Source: Algicoccus sp048820935
Lineage (GTDB): Bacteria > Pseudomonadota > Gammaproteobacteria > Burkholderiales > Burkholderiaceae_B
Assembly (NCBI RefSeq): GCF_048820935.1
Contig: NZ_JBMERD010000005.1
Location: forward strand, 1-64,000
Length of the DNA stretch: 64,000 nt
Reading direction: 5' to 3'
Shown here: piece after piece, positions 56,494 to 64,000 of the stretch
Layout of the letters: the number at the start of each line of letters is the position of its first letter
Numbering within the stretch: the stretch's first letter is position 1
The notes under the pieces: generated by a model
Told to the model about the DNA's origin: nothing
Database searches by the model: none
What the model saw: only the letters and a program-made list of their open reading frames with translations
Program-made: the position numbers and the translations under genes

Positions 56494-56600
56494 CATAGGA
56501 CAGTGGTTTTTGTGCCATCTTTATGACACAATTGCAGCACTGTGAATTAAAACAACACCTGATGCTTTAAAGGCAACAGGCATGATCTCAAGGAGAATTC

Positions 56601-57356
56601 GTGACCAAAGGCAAGAGCAAAGCGGGTGTGCAGCTCGGTGCTGCGGCATATAGTCCGCTGTATCGTCAGATTCGAGATTTGCTTTTGCAAGCGCTGGATG
56701 CTGGCGAATGGAGGCCGGGCGATATGATTCCTAGTGAGGTTGAACTGGCTGCGCGTTACTCTGTGAGTCAAGGCACTGTCCGTAAGGCGATTGATGAATT
56801 GGCTGCTGAGCACATCGTGATTCGTCGTCAGGGTAGGGGTACATTTGTTGCGACCCACCAAGAAGATCACATTCGATTTCGCTTTTTACGTTTGACGCCA
56901 GATGATGGTGAGCGCGTTGCGCCCACAAGTCAGATTTTGTTTTGTCGACGTGTGCGAGCGACTGCTGAAATAGCCAACGCCTTGCAGTTGACAACAGGTG
57001 CGCCTTTGGTTTTTATTCGTCGCGTGTTGAGTTTTGAACAGAAACCAACACTCGTTGATGATATTTATTTACCAGGTGCATTGTTCAAAGATATGAGCAT
57101 CAAGCTTCTTAAAGACAAGCCTGGCCCGCTTTATTGGCTCTTTGAGGATCACTTTGAAGTGAGCATGGTGCGGGCCGAAGAAAAGCTACGCGCACAGCGT
57201 GTTGATGCGGAAATTGCAACGCTTCTTGAGCTTGAGCCAGATCAACCAGTGTTAAAGGTTGAGCGAACATCTTATACTTACGGAGATCGCGCGGTAGAAT
57301 TACGCATCGGTTACTACAACACTGAACGGTATTATTACCACAACTCATTGATTTGA
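56601..57356 (+). CDS. GntR/HutC-family transcriptional regulator
   Basis: A 251-residue regulator. The N-terminal winged helix (IRDLLLQALDAGEWRPGDMI, then SVSQGTVRKAIDELAAE) is followed by a UTRA ligand domain (SQILFCRRVRATAEIA to the end). The GTG 56601 start has AAGGAG five bases upstream. It lies between the mdh-prp genes (opposite) and sdhCDAB (same strand). In related Burkholderiales a GntR gene occupies the same place, so it likely controls these TCA or methylcitrate genes. Ligand unknown. Confidence 0.9.
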   Translation: MTKGKSKAGVQLGAAAYSPLYRQIRDLLLQALDAGEWRPGDMIPSEVELAARYSVSQGTVRKAIDELAAEHIVIRRQGRGTFVATHQEDHIRFRFLRLTPDDGERVAPTSQILFCRRVRATAEIANALQLTTGAPLVFIRRVLSFEQKPTLVDDIYLPGALFKDMSIKLLKDKPGPLYWLFEDHFEVSMVRAEEKLRAQRVDAEIATLLELEPDQPVLKVERTSYTYGDRAVELRIGYYNTERYYYHNSLI

Positions 57357-57486
57357 CCGATTTACATGAGCGATTTGAATCTATTCATCAGATCGTGGAA
57401 AATAGGTAGGTTAAATTCGTATGACCAGTCCGTTTGTGACTGAGCAACGTTTACCCGTTTTAAATAACTTAGCCAGAGGCCATCAC

Positions 57487-57900
57487 ATGTCAGATAGTGC
57501 TGCCAAACGACGCCCCGAATTTCGGAATGTGAGCGTCGGACAGATCCTTACGTACCGCATGCCCGCAGCCGGATATGCGTCCATTTTGCATCGTATTAGC
57601 GGTGCGATTCTCTTTTTGGCGTTGCCGCTCATTCTCGTCCCGCTGTTTGCGATGAGTGTGGCCTCAGAAGCTGGCTTTACGGCATTGGCCATCGTGGCAG
57701 ACATGCTGATTGTGAAGCTGATTCTGCTGGTATTGATGTGGGGTTATTTGCATCACTTCTGTGCAGGCATTCGCTATCTGACACTCGATTTACATATCGG
57801 TATGGATAAAGTGAGTGCTCAGAAAAGTGCGATGGCAGTGTTTGGCGTGAGCTTGTCATTGACTGTTTTGTTTGGCTTGAAACTGTTCGGAGCTTGGTAA
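57487..57900 (+). CDS. sdhC: Succinate dehydrogenase cytochrome b556 subunit
   Basis: A 137-residue membrane anchor with three helices. The haem/quinone region is seen in SILHRISGAI (conserved His-Arg-x-Ser-Gly) and HHFCAGIRYLTLD (haem His). The ATG 57487 with AGAGG upstream fits; an in-frame ATG at 57421 adds 22 residues unlike SdhC. First gene of sdhCDAB-sdhE-gltA. Confidence 0.95.
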   Translation: MSDSAAKRRPEFRNVSVGQILTYRMPAAGYASILHRISGAILFLALPLILVPLFAMSVASEAGFTALAIVADMLIVKLILLVLMWGYLHHFCAGIRYLTLDLHIGMDKVSAQKSAMAVFGVSLSLTVLFGLKLFGAW

Positions 57901-57902
57901 TC

Positions 57903-58286
57903 ATGACGACTCAGGAAAAGATCGGCGCAAAACGCTTGACCGTTGGTGCGCATTACGGCTGGAAAGACTTCCTAGTGCAGCGTATGACGGCTGTCATCAT
58001 GGCGGTTTACACCATCGTTTTATTTGTCGGCATCTTGATGATGTCCGGATTTACCTACGAAGGCTGGAAAGCCCTGTTTACGTTTACACTGGGCGCCTTC
58101 CCAATGGGTCAGGTGCTGGCAACGCTGGCATTTTTGTCGCTCGCATGGCATGCCTGGATTGGTGTGCGTGATATTTGGATGGACTACATCAAGTCCGCAG
58201 GATTGCGTTTGTTCCTGCAGGTTCTGACCGTCCTGTGGCTGCTGGCCTCAATCTTCTATTTTGTTAAAATTCTCTGGAGTATCTAA
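57903..58286 (+). CDS. sdhD: Succinate dehydrogenase membrane anchor subunit
   Basis: A 127-residue three-helix anchor of complex II. The haem-ligand region is SLAWHAWIGVRDIWMDYIK, the typical SdhD signature with the conserved Asp-x-x-x-Asp-Tyr. It begins two bases after the sdhC stop. Confidence 0.94.
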   Translation: MTTQEKIGAKRLTVGAHYGWKDFLVQRMTAVIMAVYTIVLFVGILMMSGFTYEGWKALFTFTLGAFPMGQVLATLAFLSLAWHAWIGVRDIWMDYIKSAGLRLFLQVLTVLWLLASIFYFVKILWSI

Positions 58287-58288
58287 CC

Positions 58289-60073
58289 GTGACTGCTGTC
58301 AAGAAATCATTGCCTCGACGCAAGTTTGATGTCGTCGTCGTAGGAGCCGGCGGCTCCGGTCTGCGTTGCTCCCTTCAATTGGCTAATGCAGGTTTATCTG
58401 TGGCCGTGTTGTCCAAAGTGTTTCCGACGCGTTCGCACACAGTGGCCGCCCAGGGTGGCATTAGTGCCTCACTGGGTAACATGAGTGAAGACGATTGGTA
58501 CTGGCACATGTACGATACCGTGAAGGGATCGGACTGGCTGGGTGACCAAGACGCGATTGAGTTCATGTGCCGCGAAGCACCGCATGCGGTGTACGAACTT
58601 GAGCATTTTGGTATGCCTTTTGACCGTAACCCAGATGGCACAATTTATCAGCGTCCATTTGGTGGTCACACAGCGAACTTTGGTGAAAAGCCTGTTCAAC
58701 GCGCCTGTGCAGCCGCTGACCGGACTGGTCATGCTTTGTTACATACGCTTTACCAGCGAAATGTGGCTTCTCGCACACAATTCTTTGTCGAATGGATGGC
58801 GCTGGATCTGTTGCGCAACTCAGAAGGCGATGTGGTTGGTGTCACTGCACTAGAAATGGAAACTGGTGAGATTTACGTCCTTGAAGCCAAAGCGACTGTG
58901 TTAGCTACAGGTGGTGCGGGTCGTGTGTGGGCTGCATCAACAAATGCCTTTATTAACACCGGTGACGGCCAAGGTATGGCCGCTCGTGCTGGTATCGCTT
59001 TGCAAGACATGGAGTTCTGGCAGTTCCACCCTACCGGTGTGGCTGGCGCAGGCGTGCTGATCACTGAAGGTGTGCGTGGTGAGGGCGGTATCTTGCTGAA
59101 TAAAGACGGTGAGCGCTTCATGGAGCGTTATGCACCGAACCTGAAAGACTTGGCGCCGCGTGACTTTGTGTCCCGTTCAATGGACCAAGAAATTAAAGAA
59201 GGTCGTGGATGTGGTCCCAATGCTGATCACGTGCTGTTGAAGCTGGATCACCTGGGTGCGGATGTCATTCAGAAGCGTCTGCCTTCCATTCGTGAAATTG
59301 CGATCAAGTTTGCCAACGTGGATCCTATTCGCGATCCGATCCCAGTGGTGCCCACCATTCACTATCAGATGGGTGGCGTGCCTGCCAACTATCGTGGTCA
59401 GGTGATGGATTGGGATTGGGAAAAACAAGAGTCCAAGATCGTGAACGGTTTGTATGCGATCGGTGAAGTGTCTTCAGTGTCCGTGCACGGTGCAAACCGT
59501 CTGGGTACGAACTCTCTGCTGGATCTGGTGGTGTTTGGTCGTGCTGCCGGTGATCACATCGTTGAGCAGCACTTGGAGCGTCAACACACTTGGGAAGCTG
59601 CGCCTGAACATGCTATCGAAGCTTCGTTGGATCGTGTGAATCGCCTTGAGCAACGCAAGGGTGGTTTGAACACTCAAGAAGTGGCTGACGAGATTCGCGA
59701 AACCATGCAAAAACACTGCGGTGTGTTCCGTACGGTTGAAACACTGGAAAAAGGTCGCGATGCGATTGATGCATTGGTGGCCAAAGTGGATAACGTGTCG
59801 TTTAACGACAAGTCCAAAGTGTTCAATACCGCACGGGTTGAAGCACTGGAGCTGGAAAATATTATTGAAGTGGCTCGTGCAACTATCCATTCAGCTGCTG
59901 CACGCAAAGAAAGTCGTGGTGCACACGCGTTGGATGACTTCCCAGAACGGGATGATGAAAACTGGATGGCACACACGATGTGGCACACCGATGGCAACAG
60001 ATTGCAATACAAGCCTGTTGTCAGTAAGCCTGAAACGGCTGAAGGCTTCCCGCCACAACCCCGTACTTTCTGA
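58289..60073 (+). CDS. sdhA: Succinate dehydrogenase flavoprotein subunit
   Basis: A 594-residue FAD-containing catalytic subunit. The nucleotide fold is VVVVGAGGSGLRCSLQLA, the covalent flavin His is in RSHTVAAQGGISA, and substrate residues are in QFHPTGVAGAG and RGEGGILLN. The C-terminal helical domain ends in the Lys/Pro-rich tail. GTG start at 58289, two bases after the sdhD stop. Confidence 0.97.
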   Translation: MTAVKKSLPRRKFDVVVVGAGGSGLRCSLQLANAGLSVAVLSKVFPTRSHTVAAQGGISASLGNMSEDDWYWHMYDTVKGSDWLGDQDAIEFMCREAPHAVYELEHFGMPFDRNPDGTIYQRPFGGHTANFGEKPVQRACAAADRTGHALLHTLYQRNVASRTQFFVEWMALDLLRNSEGDVVGVTALEMETGEIYVLEAKATVLATGGAGRVWAASTNAFINTGDGQGMAARAGIALQDMEFWQFHPTGVAGAGVLITEGVRGEGGILLNKDGERFMERYAPNLKDLAPRDFVSRSMDQEIKEGRGCGPNADHVLLKLDHLGADVIQKRLPSIREIAIKFANVDPIRDPIPVVPTIHYQMGGVPANYRGQVMDWDWEKQESKIVNGLYAIGEVSSVSVHGANRLGTNSLLDLVVFGRAAGDHIVEQHLERQHTWEAAPEHAIEASLDRVNRLEQRKGGLNTQEVADEIRETMQKHCGVFRTVETLEKGRDAIDALVAKVDNVSFNDKSKVFNTARVEALELENIIEVARATIHSAAARKESRGAHALDDFPERDDENWMAHTMWHTDGNRLQYKPVVSKPETAEGFPPQPRTF

Positions 60074-60094
60074 TCGAATTTTGGGAATCTGAAC

Positions 60095-60811
60095 ATGACT
60101 GCTAAGCGCATTGTTAAATTCGAAATCTACCGCTACGATCCCGACAAGGATGATCGTCCGTACATGCAAAAACTCGAGGTTGAGCTTCGTCCAACCGATA
60201 AGATGTTGCTAGACGCATTGGTTCGTATTAAGAACGACGTTGATGACAGTTTGTCGATCCGTCGCTCCTGTCGCGAAGGTGTGTGTGGCTCCGATGCCAT
60301 GAACATCAACGGCAAGAATGGTTTGGCATGTACGACCAACCTGTTGGAGCTCAAAGAGCCCATCGTCCTGCGTCCATTGCCAGGGTTGCCTGTGATCCGT
60401 GACTTGATTGTGGATATGACCCACTTCTTCGATCAATATCACTCAATCAAGCCTTATCTGATTAACGACACACCACCACCTGAGCGTGAGCGTCTGCAAT
60501 CACCGGAAGCACGTGAAGAGCTCGATGGTTTGTATGAATGCATTCTGTGTGCATGCTGCTCGACGGCTTGCCCTTCCTTCTGGTGGAACCCAGATAAATA
60601 CGTGGGCCCAGCCGGATTGTTGCAGGCTTATCGATTTATTGCCGATAGTCGCGATCTGGCCACGAGCGAACGCTTGGATAACCTGGAAGATCCTTACAGA
60701 CTTTTCCGTTGCCACACCATCATGAACTGTACCGATGTGTGTCCGAAGGGTCTAAACCCTGCGAAGGCAATTGGCAAAATCAAGGAAATGCTGGTTAGAC
60801 GCGGTATTTAA
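60095..60811 (+). CDS. sdhB: Succinate dehydrogenase iron-sulfur subunit
   Basis: A 238-residue electron-transfer subunit. The [2Fe-2S] site is SCREGVCGSDAMNINGKNGL followed by AC. The [4Fe-4S] and [3Fe-4S] cysteines are in CILCACCSTACPSFWW and CHTIMNCTDVCPKGLNP. Completes complex II. Confidence 0.97.
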   Translation: MTAKRIVKFEIYRYDPDKDDRPYMQKLEVELRPTDKMLLDALVRIKNDVDDSLSIRRSCREGVCGSDAMNINGKNGLACTTNLLELKEPIVLRPLPGLPVIRDLIVDMTHFFDQYHSIKPYLINDTPPPERERLQSPEAREELDGLYECILCACCSTACPSFWWNPDKYVGPAGLLQAYRFIADSRDLATSERLDNLEDPYRLFRCHTIMNCTDVCPKGLNPAKAIGKIKEMLVRRGI

Positions 60812-60822
60812 GGGCGACCTAT

Positions 60823-61089
60823 ATGGGTACCGAAACTTTAGATGCACACGATCGAGCACGCCTACGTTGGCGTGCTCGACGAGGTTTGCTAGAAAACGAC
60901 CTTCTCTTGACGCGTTATTTGGATGCGAATGAGAAGACGATGACGGACGCGGATGTTTTTGGACTGAAGTGTCTACTAGAACTGGGCGACAACGATCTGA
61001 TGGACTTGTTGCTCGGTCGCACGCAATTGTCTGGGGCGTTGGATCGTCCCGAGGTCAGGCATGTGCTTGACCAAGTACGTGTGGCCTAA
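60823..61089 (+). CDS. sdhE: SDH assembly factor SdhE (FAD assembly)
   Basis: An 88-residue protein of the Sdh5/SdhE family that helps attach FAD to SdhA. The conserved RGLLENDLLLTRYLD motif (Arg-Gly-x-x-Glu) is present near residues 20-35, with the acidic second half typical of the family. It lies 11 bases after sdhB. Confidence 0.94.
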   Translation: MGTETLDAHDRARLRWRARRGLLENDLLLTRYLDANEKTMTDADVFGLKCLLELGDNDLMDLLLGRTQLSGALDRPEVRHVLDQVRVA

Positions 61090-61116
61090 CTTACTGCCAA
61101 ATAAAGGAAACTGCTG

Positions 61117-62412
61117 ATGAAACTGTCCGACAATAAAGCAACGCTATCATTTTCGAATGGTGCACCCTCCATGGAGTTACCGGTTTATTCCGGTACGCTG
61201 GGGCCTGATGTGATCGATATCCGTAAACTGTATGGCCAAACCGACATGTTTACGTACGATCCGGGCTTTTTGTCGACAGCTTCATGTCAGTCCTCCATTA
61301 CCTATATCGATGGTGACAAAGGTGAGTTGCTCTATCGTGGCTACCCAATTGAAGAGTTGGCGCAAAAGAAAGACTACCTGGATGTTTGCTATCTGATTTT
61401 GAACGGTGAATTGCCTGATGCCGCACAAAAGGCAGATTTTGATCTGCAAGTGAACCGTCACAATATGGTGCACGAACAGATGCACTTTTTCTTGCGTGGT
61501 TTCCGTCGCGATGCACACCCAATGGCCATTCTGACCGGTCTGGTCGGTGCGATGTCTGCGTTCTACCATGACTCCACAGACATCACGGATCCAACACATC
61601 GTCACATTTCTGCGATCCGTTTGATTGCAAAAATGCCCACGATGGTCGCCATGGCCTACAAATACACGAAGGGTCAACCATTCATCTATCCACGTAACGA
61701 TCTGAGTTACGCAGGCAACTTTTTGCGCATGATGTTTGCCACACCTTGCGAAGATTATGAAGTGAACCCAGTGCTTGAGCGTGCAATGGATCGCATCTTT
61801 ACATTGCATGCAGATCATGAGCAAAATGCTTCAACATCAACCGTTCGTTTGTGTGGTTCATCCGGCACGAACCCATTTGCAGCCATTGCTGCGGGTGTCG
61901 CCTGCTTGTGGGGACCCGCACACGGTGGTGCCAACGAAGCTTGCTTGCACATGCTGGAAGATCTGCAAGCCAACGGTGGTGTAGCCAAAGTCGGCGAGTT
62001 TATGGAGAAAGTCAAAGACAGGAACTCAGGCGTGCGTTTGATGGGCTTTGGTCACCGTGTCTATAAGAACTACGATCCACGTGCTAAGCTGATGCAAGAA
62101 ACCACCAAAGAAGTATTGGCCGCTCTGGGTCTGGAAAATGATCCACTCTTTAAGCTGGCCATGGAACTTGAGCGTATTGCGCTTGAAGACCAGTATTTTG
62201 TGGATCGCAAGCTATATCCGAACGTTGATTTCTACTCCGGTATCGTGCAGCGTGCAATTGGTGTTCCAAACGAATTGTTTACAGCCATCTTTGCATTGGC
62301 ACGTACAGTCGGTTGGATTGCACAGTGGAACGAAATGATTTCCGATCCTGAATACAAGATTGGTCGTCCACGTCAGTTGTACGTCGGTGAAGGTGTTCGT
62401 CATATCAAGTGA
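61117..62412 (+). CDS. gltA: Citrate synthase
   Basis: A 431-residue type II (hexameric, NADH-sensitive type) citrate synthase. Active-site residues are in GPAHGGANEACLHML (His) and MGFGHRVYKNYDPR (His), with the Asp in DRKLYPNVDFYSG. The N-terminal beta-rich domain (MKLSDNKATLSFSNG...) distinguishes it from PrpC. Last gene of the sdh operon; a strong terminator follows. Confidence 0.97.
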   Translation: MKLSDNKATLSFSNGAPSMELPVYSGTLGPDVIDIRKLYGQTDMFTYDPGFLSTASCQSSITYIDGDKGELLYRGYPIEELAQKKDYLDVCYLILNGELPDAAQKADFDLQVNRHNMVHEQMHFFLRGFRRDAHPMAILTGLVGAMSAFYHDSTDITDPTHRHISAIRLIAKMPTMVAMAYKYTKGQPFIYPRNDLSYAGNFLRMMFATPCEDYEVNPVLERAMDRIFTLHADHEQNASTSTVRLCGSSGTNPFAAIAAGVACLWGPAHGGANEACLHMLEDLQANGGVAKVGEFMEKVKDRNSGVRLMGFGHRVYKNYDPRAKLMQETTKEVLAALGLENDPLFKLAMELERIALEDQYFVDRKLYPNVDFYSGIVQRAIGVPNELFTAIFALARTVGWIAQWNEMISDPEYKIGRPRQLYVGEGVRHIK

Positions 62413-62440
62413 TCTAATTCATTTTTGAGATGACATAAAG

Positions 62441-62515
62441 CAATGGGGCGGTACAGTCTAATCTGTACCGCCCCATTGCTTTTTAAGACCCCTAAAGAGC
62501 AGGGGTCTTAAAAAG
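62441..62515. terminator. Tandem bidirectional terminators between gltA and maeB
   Basis: Hairpin 1: perfect 16-bp stem (62441-62456 with 62463-62478, 6-base loop) followed by CTTTTT. Hairpin 2: perfect 15-bp stem (62479-62493 with 62501-62515, 7-base loop) with T-rich and A-rich ends, working on both strands. The two convergent genes are thereby insulated. Confidence 0.92.
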
Positions 62516-62516
62516 G

Positions 62517-64000
62517 TTAGTCCTCAGCCGAGTTGGCTTCTTGCTCCAGCATTTGTGCCTGTACCACAGCAATCGCGGTCATGTTAATGATGCGACGAGC
62601 TGTTGAGCTGTTCGTCAGAATGTGCACGGGTTTAGCCGCACCCAGCAAGATCGGACCCACAGCAACACCATGACTTCCCGTCATTTTGAGGAAGTTGTAG
62701 GTGATGTTGCCAGTGTCTAAGTTGGGTGTGATAAAGAGATTGGCCTCGCCACTGAGTGTTGTTTCTGGTAAGGCGTTTTTGCGGATCTCTTCTGACAATG
62801 CAGCGTCCGCTTGCATTTCACCGTCAAGCTCTAGATCGGGTGCAACATGTGCCAAAATGTCTCTGGCATACGCCATTTTCTGCGCAGAAGCCGTGCGTCG
62901 GCTGCCGAAGTTGGAATGAGAAAGTAGTGCGATTTTAGGTGTGATCCCAAAACGTTTCACTTCTTCTGCGGCCAACAAGGTCATATCGGCGATTTGCTGA
63001 GCGGTCGGGTCTTCATTGACGTGCGTGTCGCAAATGAACAAGGTTTGTTCAGGCAATAGAAGCACATTAAGGGCCGCATAGGTACCAGCACCTGGTGCCA
63101 TACCGATCACTTCGTCAATGTATTCGAGCTGATTGTCGAATTGGCTACCAATGCCGCACAGCATGGCGTCGGCGTCACCGCGTTCAATCAGCAAGGCGCC
63201 AATCAACGTATTGTGCTTGCGCACAACTGCTTTTGCGATCTGAGGCGTGATGCCATCGCGGGCGCGCAGTCGATGGTACGTCTGCCAGGCTTCATAAAAT
63301 CGATCGTCATTGTCCGGGTCGACAATTTCTACGTTCACGCCAGGTTGAATGCGGCGTAGATTTTGTTTTTCAATCCGCATTTTGATGACGCTGGGGCGAC
63401 CAATCAGAATGAGTTCTGCAATGCGTTCGTCCAAAATTGCTTGAGCGGCTCGTAAAACAACTTCTTCTTCGGCGTTGGCCAGCACGACACGTTTGGGGTT
63501 CGCGCGAGCCAGTTCAAAGACGGGGCGCATGATATGGCCGGAATGGTAAACCTGATCAGAAAGGCTGCGTTCATAAACCTTCATATCCTGAATGGGTCGT
63601 GTCGCCACACCAGAGTCGGCGGCCGCTTGGGCAACAGCTGGGGCGATCTTGGAAATTAAGCGAGGATCAAAAGGTTTGGGGATAATGAACTCTGGGCCGA
63701 AGCTGATGTCGTGGCCTTGGTAGGCTTGAGTCATTTCATCGCTTTGTTCAATTTGAGCGAGCTCAGCAATGGCATGTACGGCCGCCATTTTCATTTCTTC
63801 AGTGATGCTGGTGGCACCTGCGTCTAACGCACCTCGGAAGATGTATGGGAAGCATAAGACGTTGTTGACCTGGTTCGGGTAGTCCGAACGACCTGTTGCG
63901 ATGATGCAATCTGGACGGGCAGCCTTGGCAACTTCGGGAAGAATTTCAGGATCTGGGTTGGCTAGGGCAAGCAGAATCGGATCGCGTGCCATGGGTTTGA
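62517..64000 (-). CDS. maeB: NADP-dependent malic enzyme (partial, C-terminal part)
   Basis: Continues beyond the right end of the window. The visible 494 residues start with KPMARDPILLALANPDPEI, a conserved internal segment of MaeB, so the ATG at 63992 is not the real start. The NAD(P) domain part (CIIATGRSDYPNQVNNVLCFPYIF) is followed by the phosphotransacetylase-like C-terminal domain (LEYIDEVIGMAPGAGTYAAL, PEQTLFICDTHVN). MaeB makes pyruvate from malate with NADPH; the C-terminal domain is regulatory, sensing acetyl-CoA in other bacteria. Confidence 0.95.
   Translation of the reverse strand, partial: KPMARDPILLALANPDPEILPEVAKAARPDCIIATGRSDYPNQVNNVLCFPYIFRGALDAGATSITEEMKMAAVHAIAELAQIEQSDEMTQAYQGHDISFGPEFIIPKPFDPRLISKIAPAVAQAAADSGVATRPIQDMKVYERSLSDQVYHSGHIMRPVFELARANPKRVVLANAEEEVVLRAAQAILDERIAELILIGRPSVIKMRIEKQNLRRIQPGVNVEIVDPDNDDRFYEAWQTYHRLRARDGITPQIAKAVVRKHNTLIGALLIERGDADAMLCGIGSQFDNQLEYIDEVIGMAPGAGTYAALNVLLLPEQTLFICDTHVNEDPTAQQIADMTLLAAEEVKRFGITPKIALLSHSNFGSRRTASAQKMAYARDILAHVAPDLELDGEMQADAALSEEIRKNALPETTLSGEANLFITPNLDTGNITYNFLKMTGSHGVAVGPILLGAAKPVHILTNSSTARRIINMTAIAVVQAQMLEQEANSAED

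Noticed and set aside
1..64000. tRNA, rRNA, CRISPR array, intact IS or prophage
   Set aside because: I found no cloverleaf-like genes, no regularly spaced repeats, no transposase or integrase frame in the window.

Overview
The window looks like chromosomal DNA of a betaproteobacterium of the order Burkholderiales, most likely Alcaligenaceae or a close relative. The grounds are the sdhCDAB-sdhE-gltA operon running divergently from mdh-prpB-prpC-acnB-acnA with a GntR-type regulator between them, a Bug/TctC-type periplasmic binding protein, and the general character of the proteins. Base composition is close to even, low for that family. I saw no tRNA, rRNA, CRISPR array or intact insertion sequence.

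Layout. 1-8.4 kb: two paralogous PAS-GGDEF diguanylate cyclases (the first lacks its 5' part) around a DUF167 gene, then a zinc alcohol dehydrogenase, fumC and a tandem universal stress protein. 8.5-11.5 kb: copper module cueR-copA with a MerR-type promoter. 11.6-16.5 kb: a MacAB-TolC-like efflux operon with split MacB. 16.6-18.9 kb: a double acyl-CoA dehydrogenase. 18.9-20.8 kb: a gene-poor, scarred stretch with antitoxin remnants, a Fic protein with an altered catalytic motif and an orphan VapB-like antitoxin. 20.8-27 kb: Bug protein, PiT phosphate transporter, a periplasmic transglutaminase-like protein and a membrane GGDEF protein. 27.1-31.5 kb: an envelope polysaccharide operon (GT2 glycosyltransferase broken by an amber codon, SDR, LTA-synthase-like phosphoglycerol transferase, small membrane protein).

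31.6-40.3 kb is the most interesting stretch. The lipid-transport operon pqiA-pqiB-pqiC is split, and between pqiB and pqiC lies a complete lasso-peptide biosynthetic cluster: B2 leader peptidase, B1 leader-recognition protein, ABC exporter, a 37-residue precursor too short for ordinary gene calling (37198-37311, minus strand), and the asparagine-synthetase-like cyclase. B1 and B2 are separate proteins and B2 points against B1, an uncommon layout for Proteobacteria. The precursor has a recognisable leader motif and only one acidic residue that can close a ring, so the product is strongly constrained.

40.3-47.1 kb is a small accessory and defence island: a cluster of CGACATGT repeats, a two-gene module (a DUF4365 nuclease-like protein interrupted by one stop codon, plus an unknown 381-aa partner), a frameshifted heparinase II/III-like gene, and an intact PtuA/PtuB (Septu-type) ATPase-HNH pair. 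47.2-64 kb is core carbon metabolism: both aconitases, the methylcitrate enzymes PrpB and PrpC, malate dehydrogenase, succinate dehydrogenase, citrate synthase, and the C-terminal part of the NADP malic enzyme MaeB. Together these cover much of the TCA cycle and propionate oxidation.

Several accessory genes (GT2, DUF4365, heparinase, first GGDEF gene) are broken by a single stop or frameshift with the downstream frame intact. This fits recent decay, but sequencing error cannot be excluded from this sequence alone.
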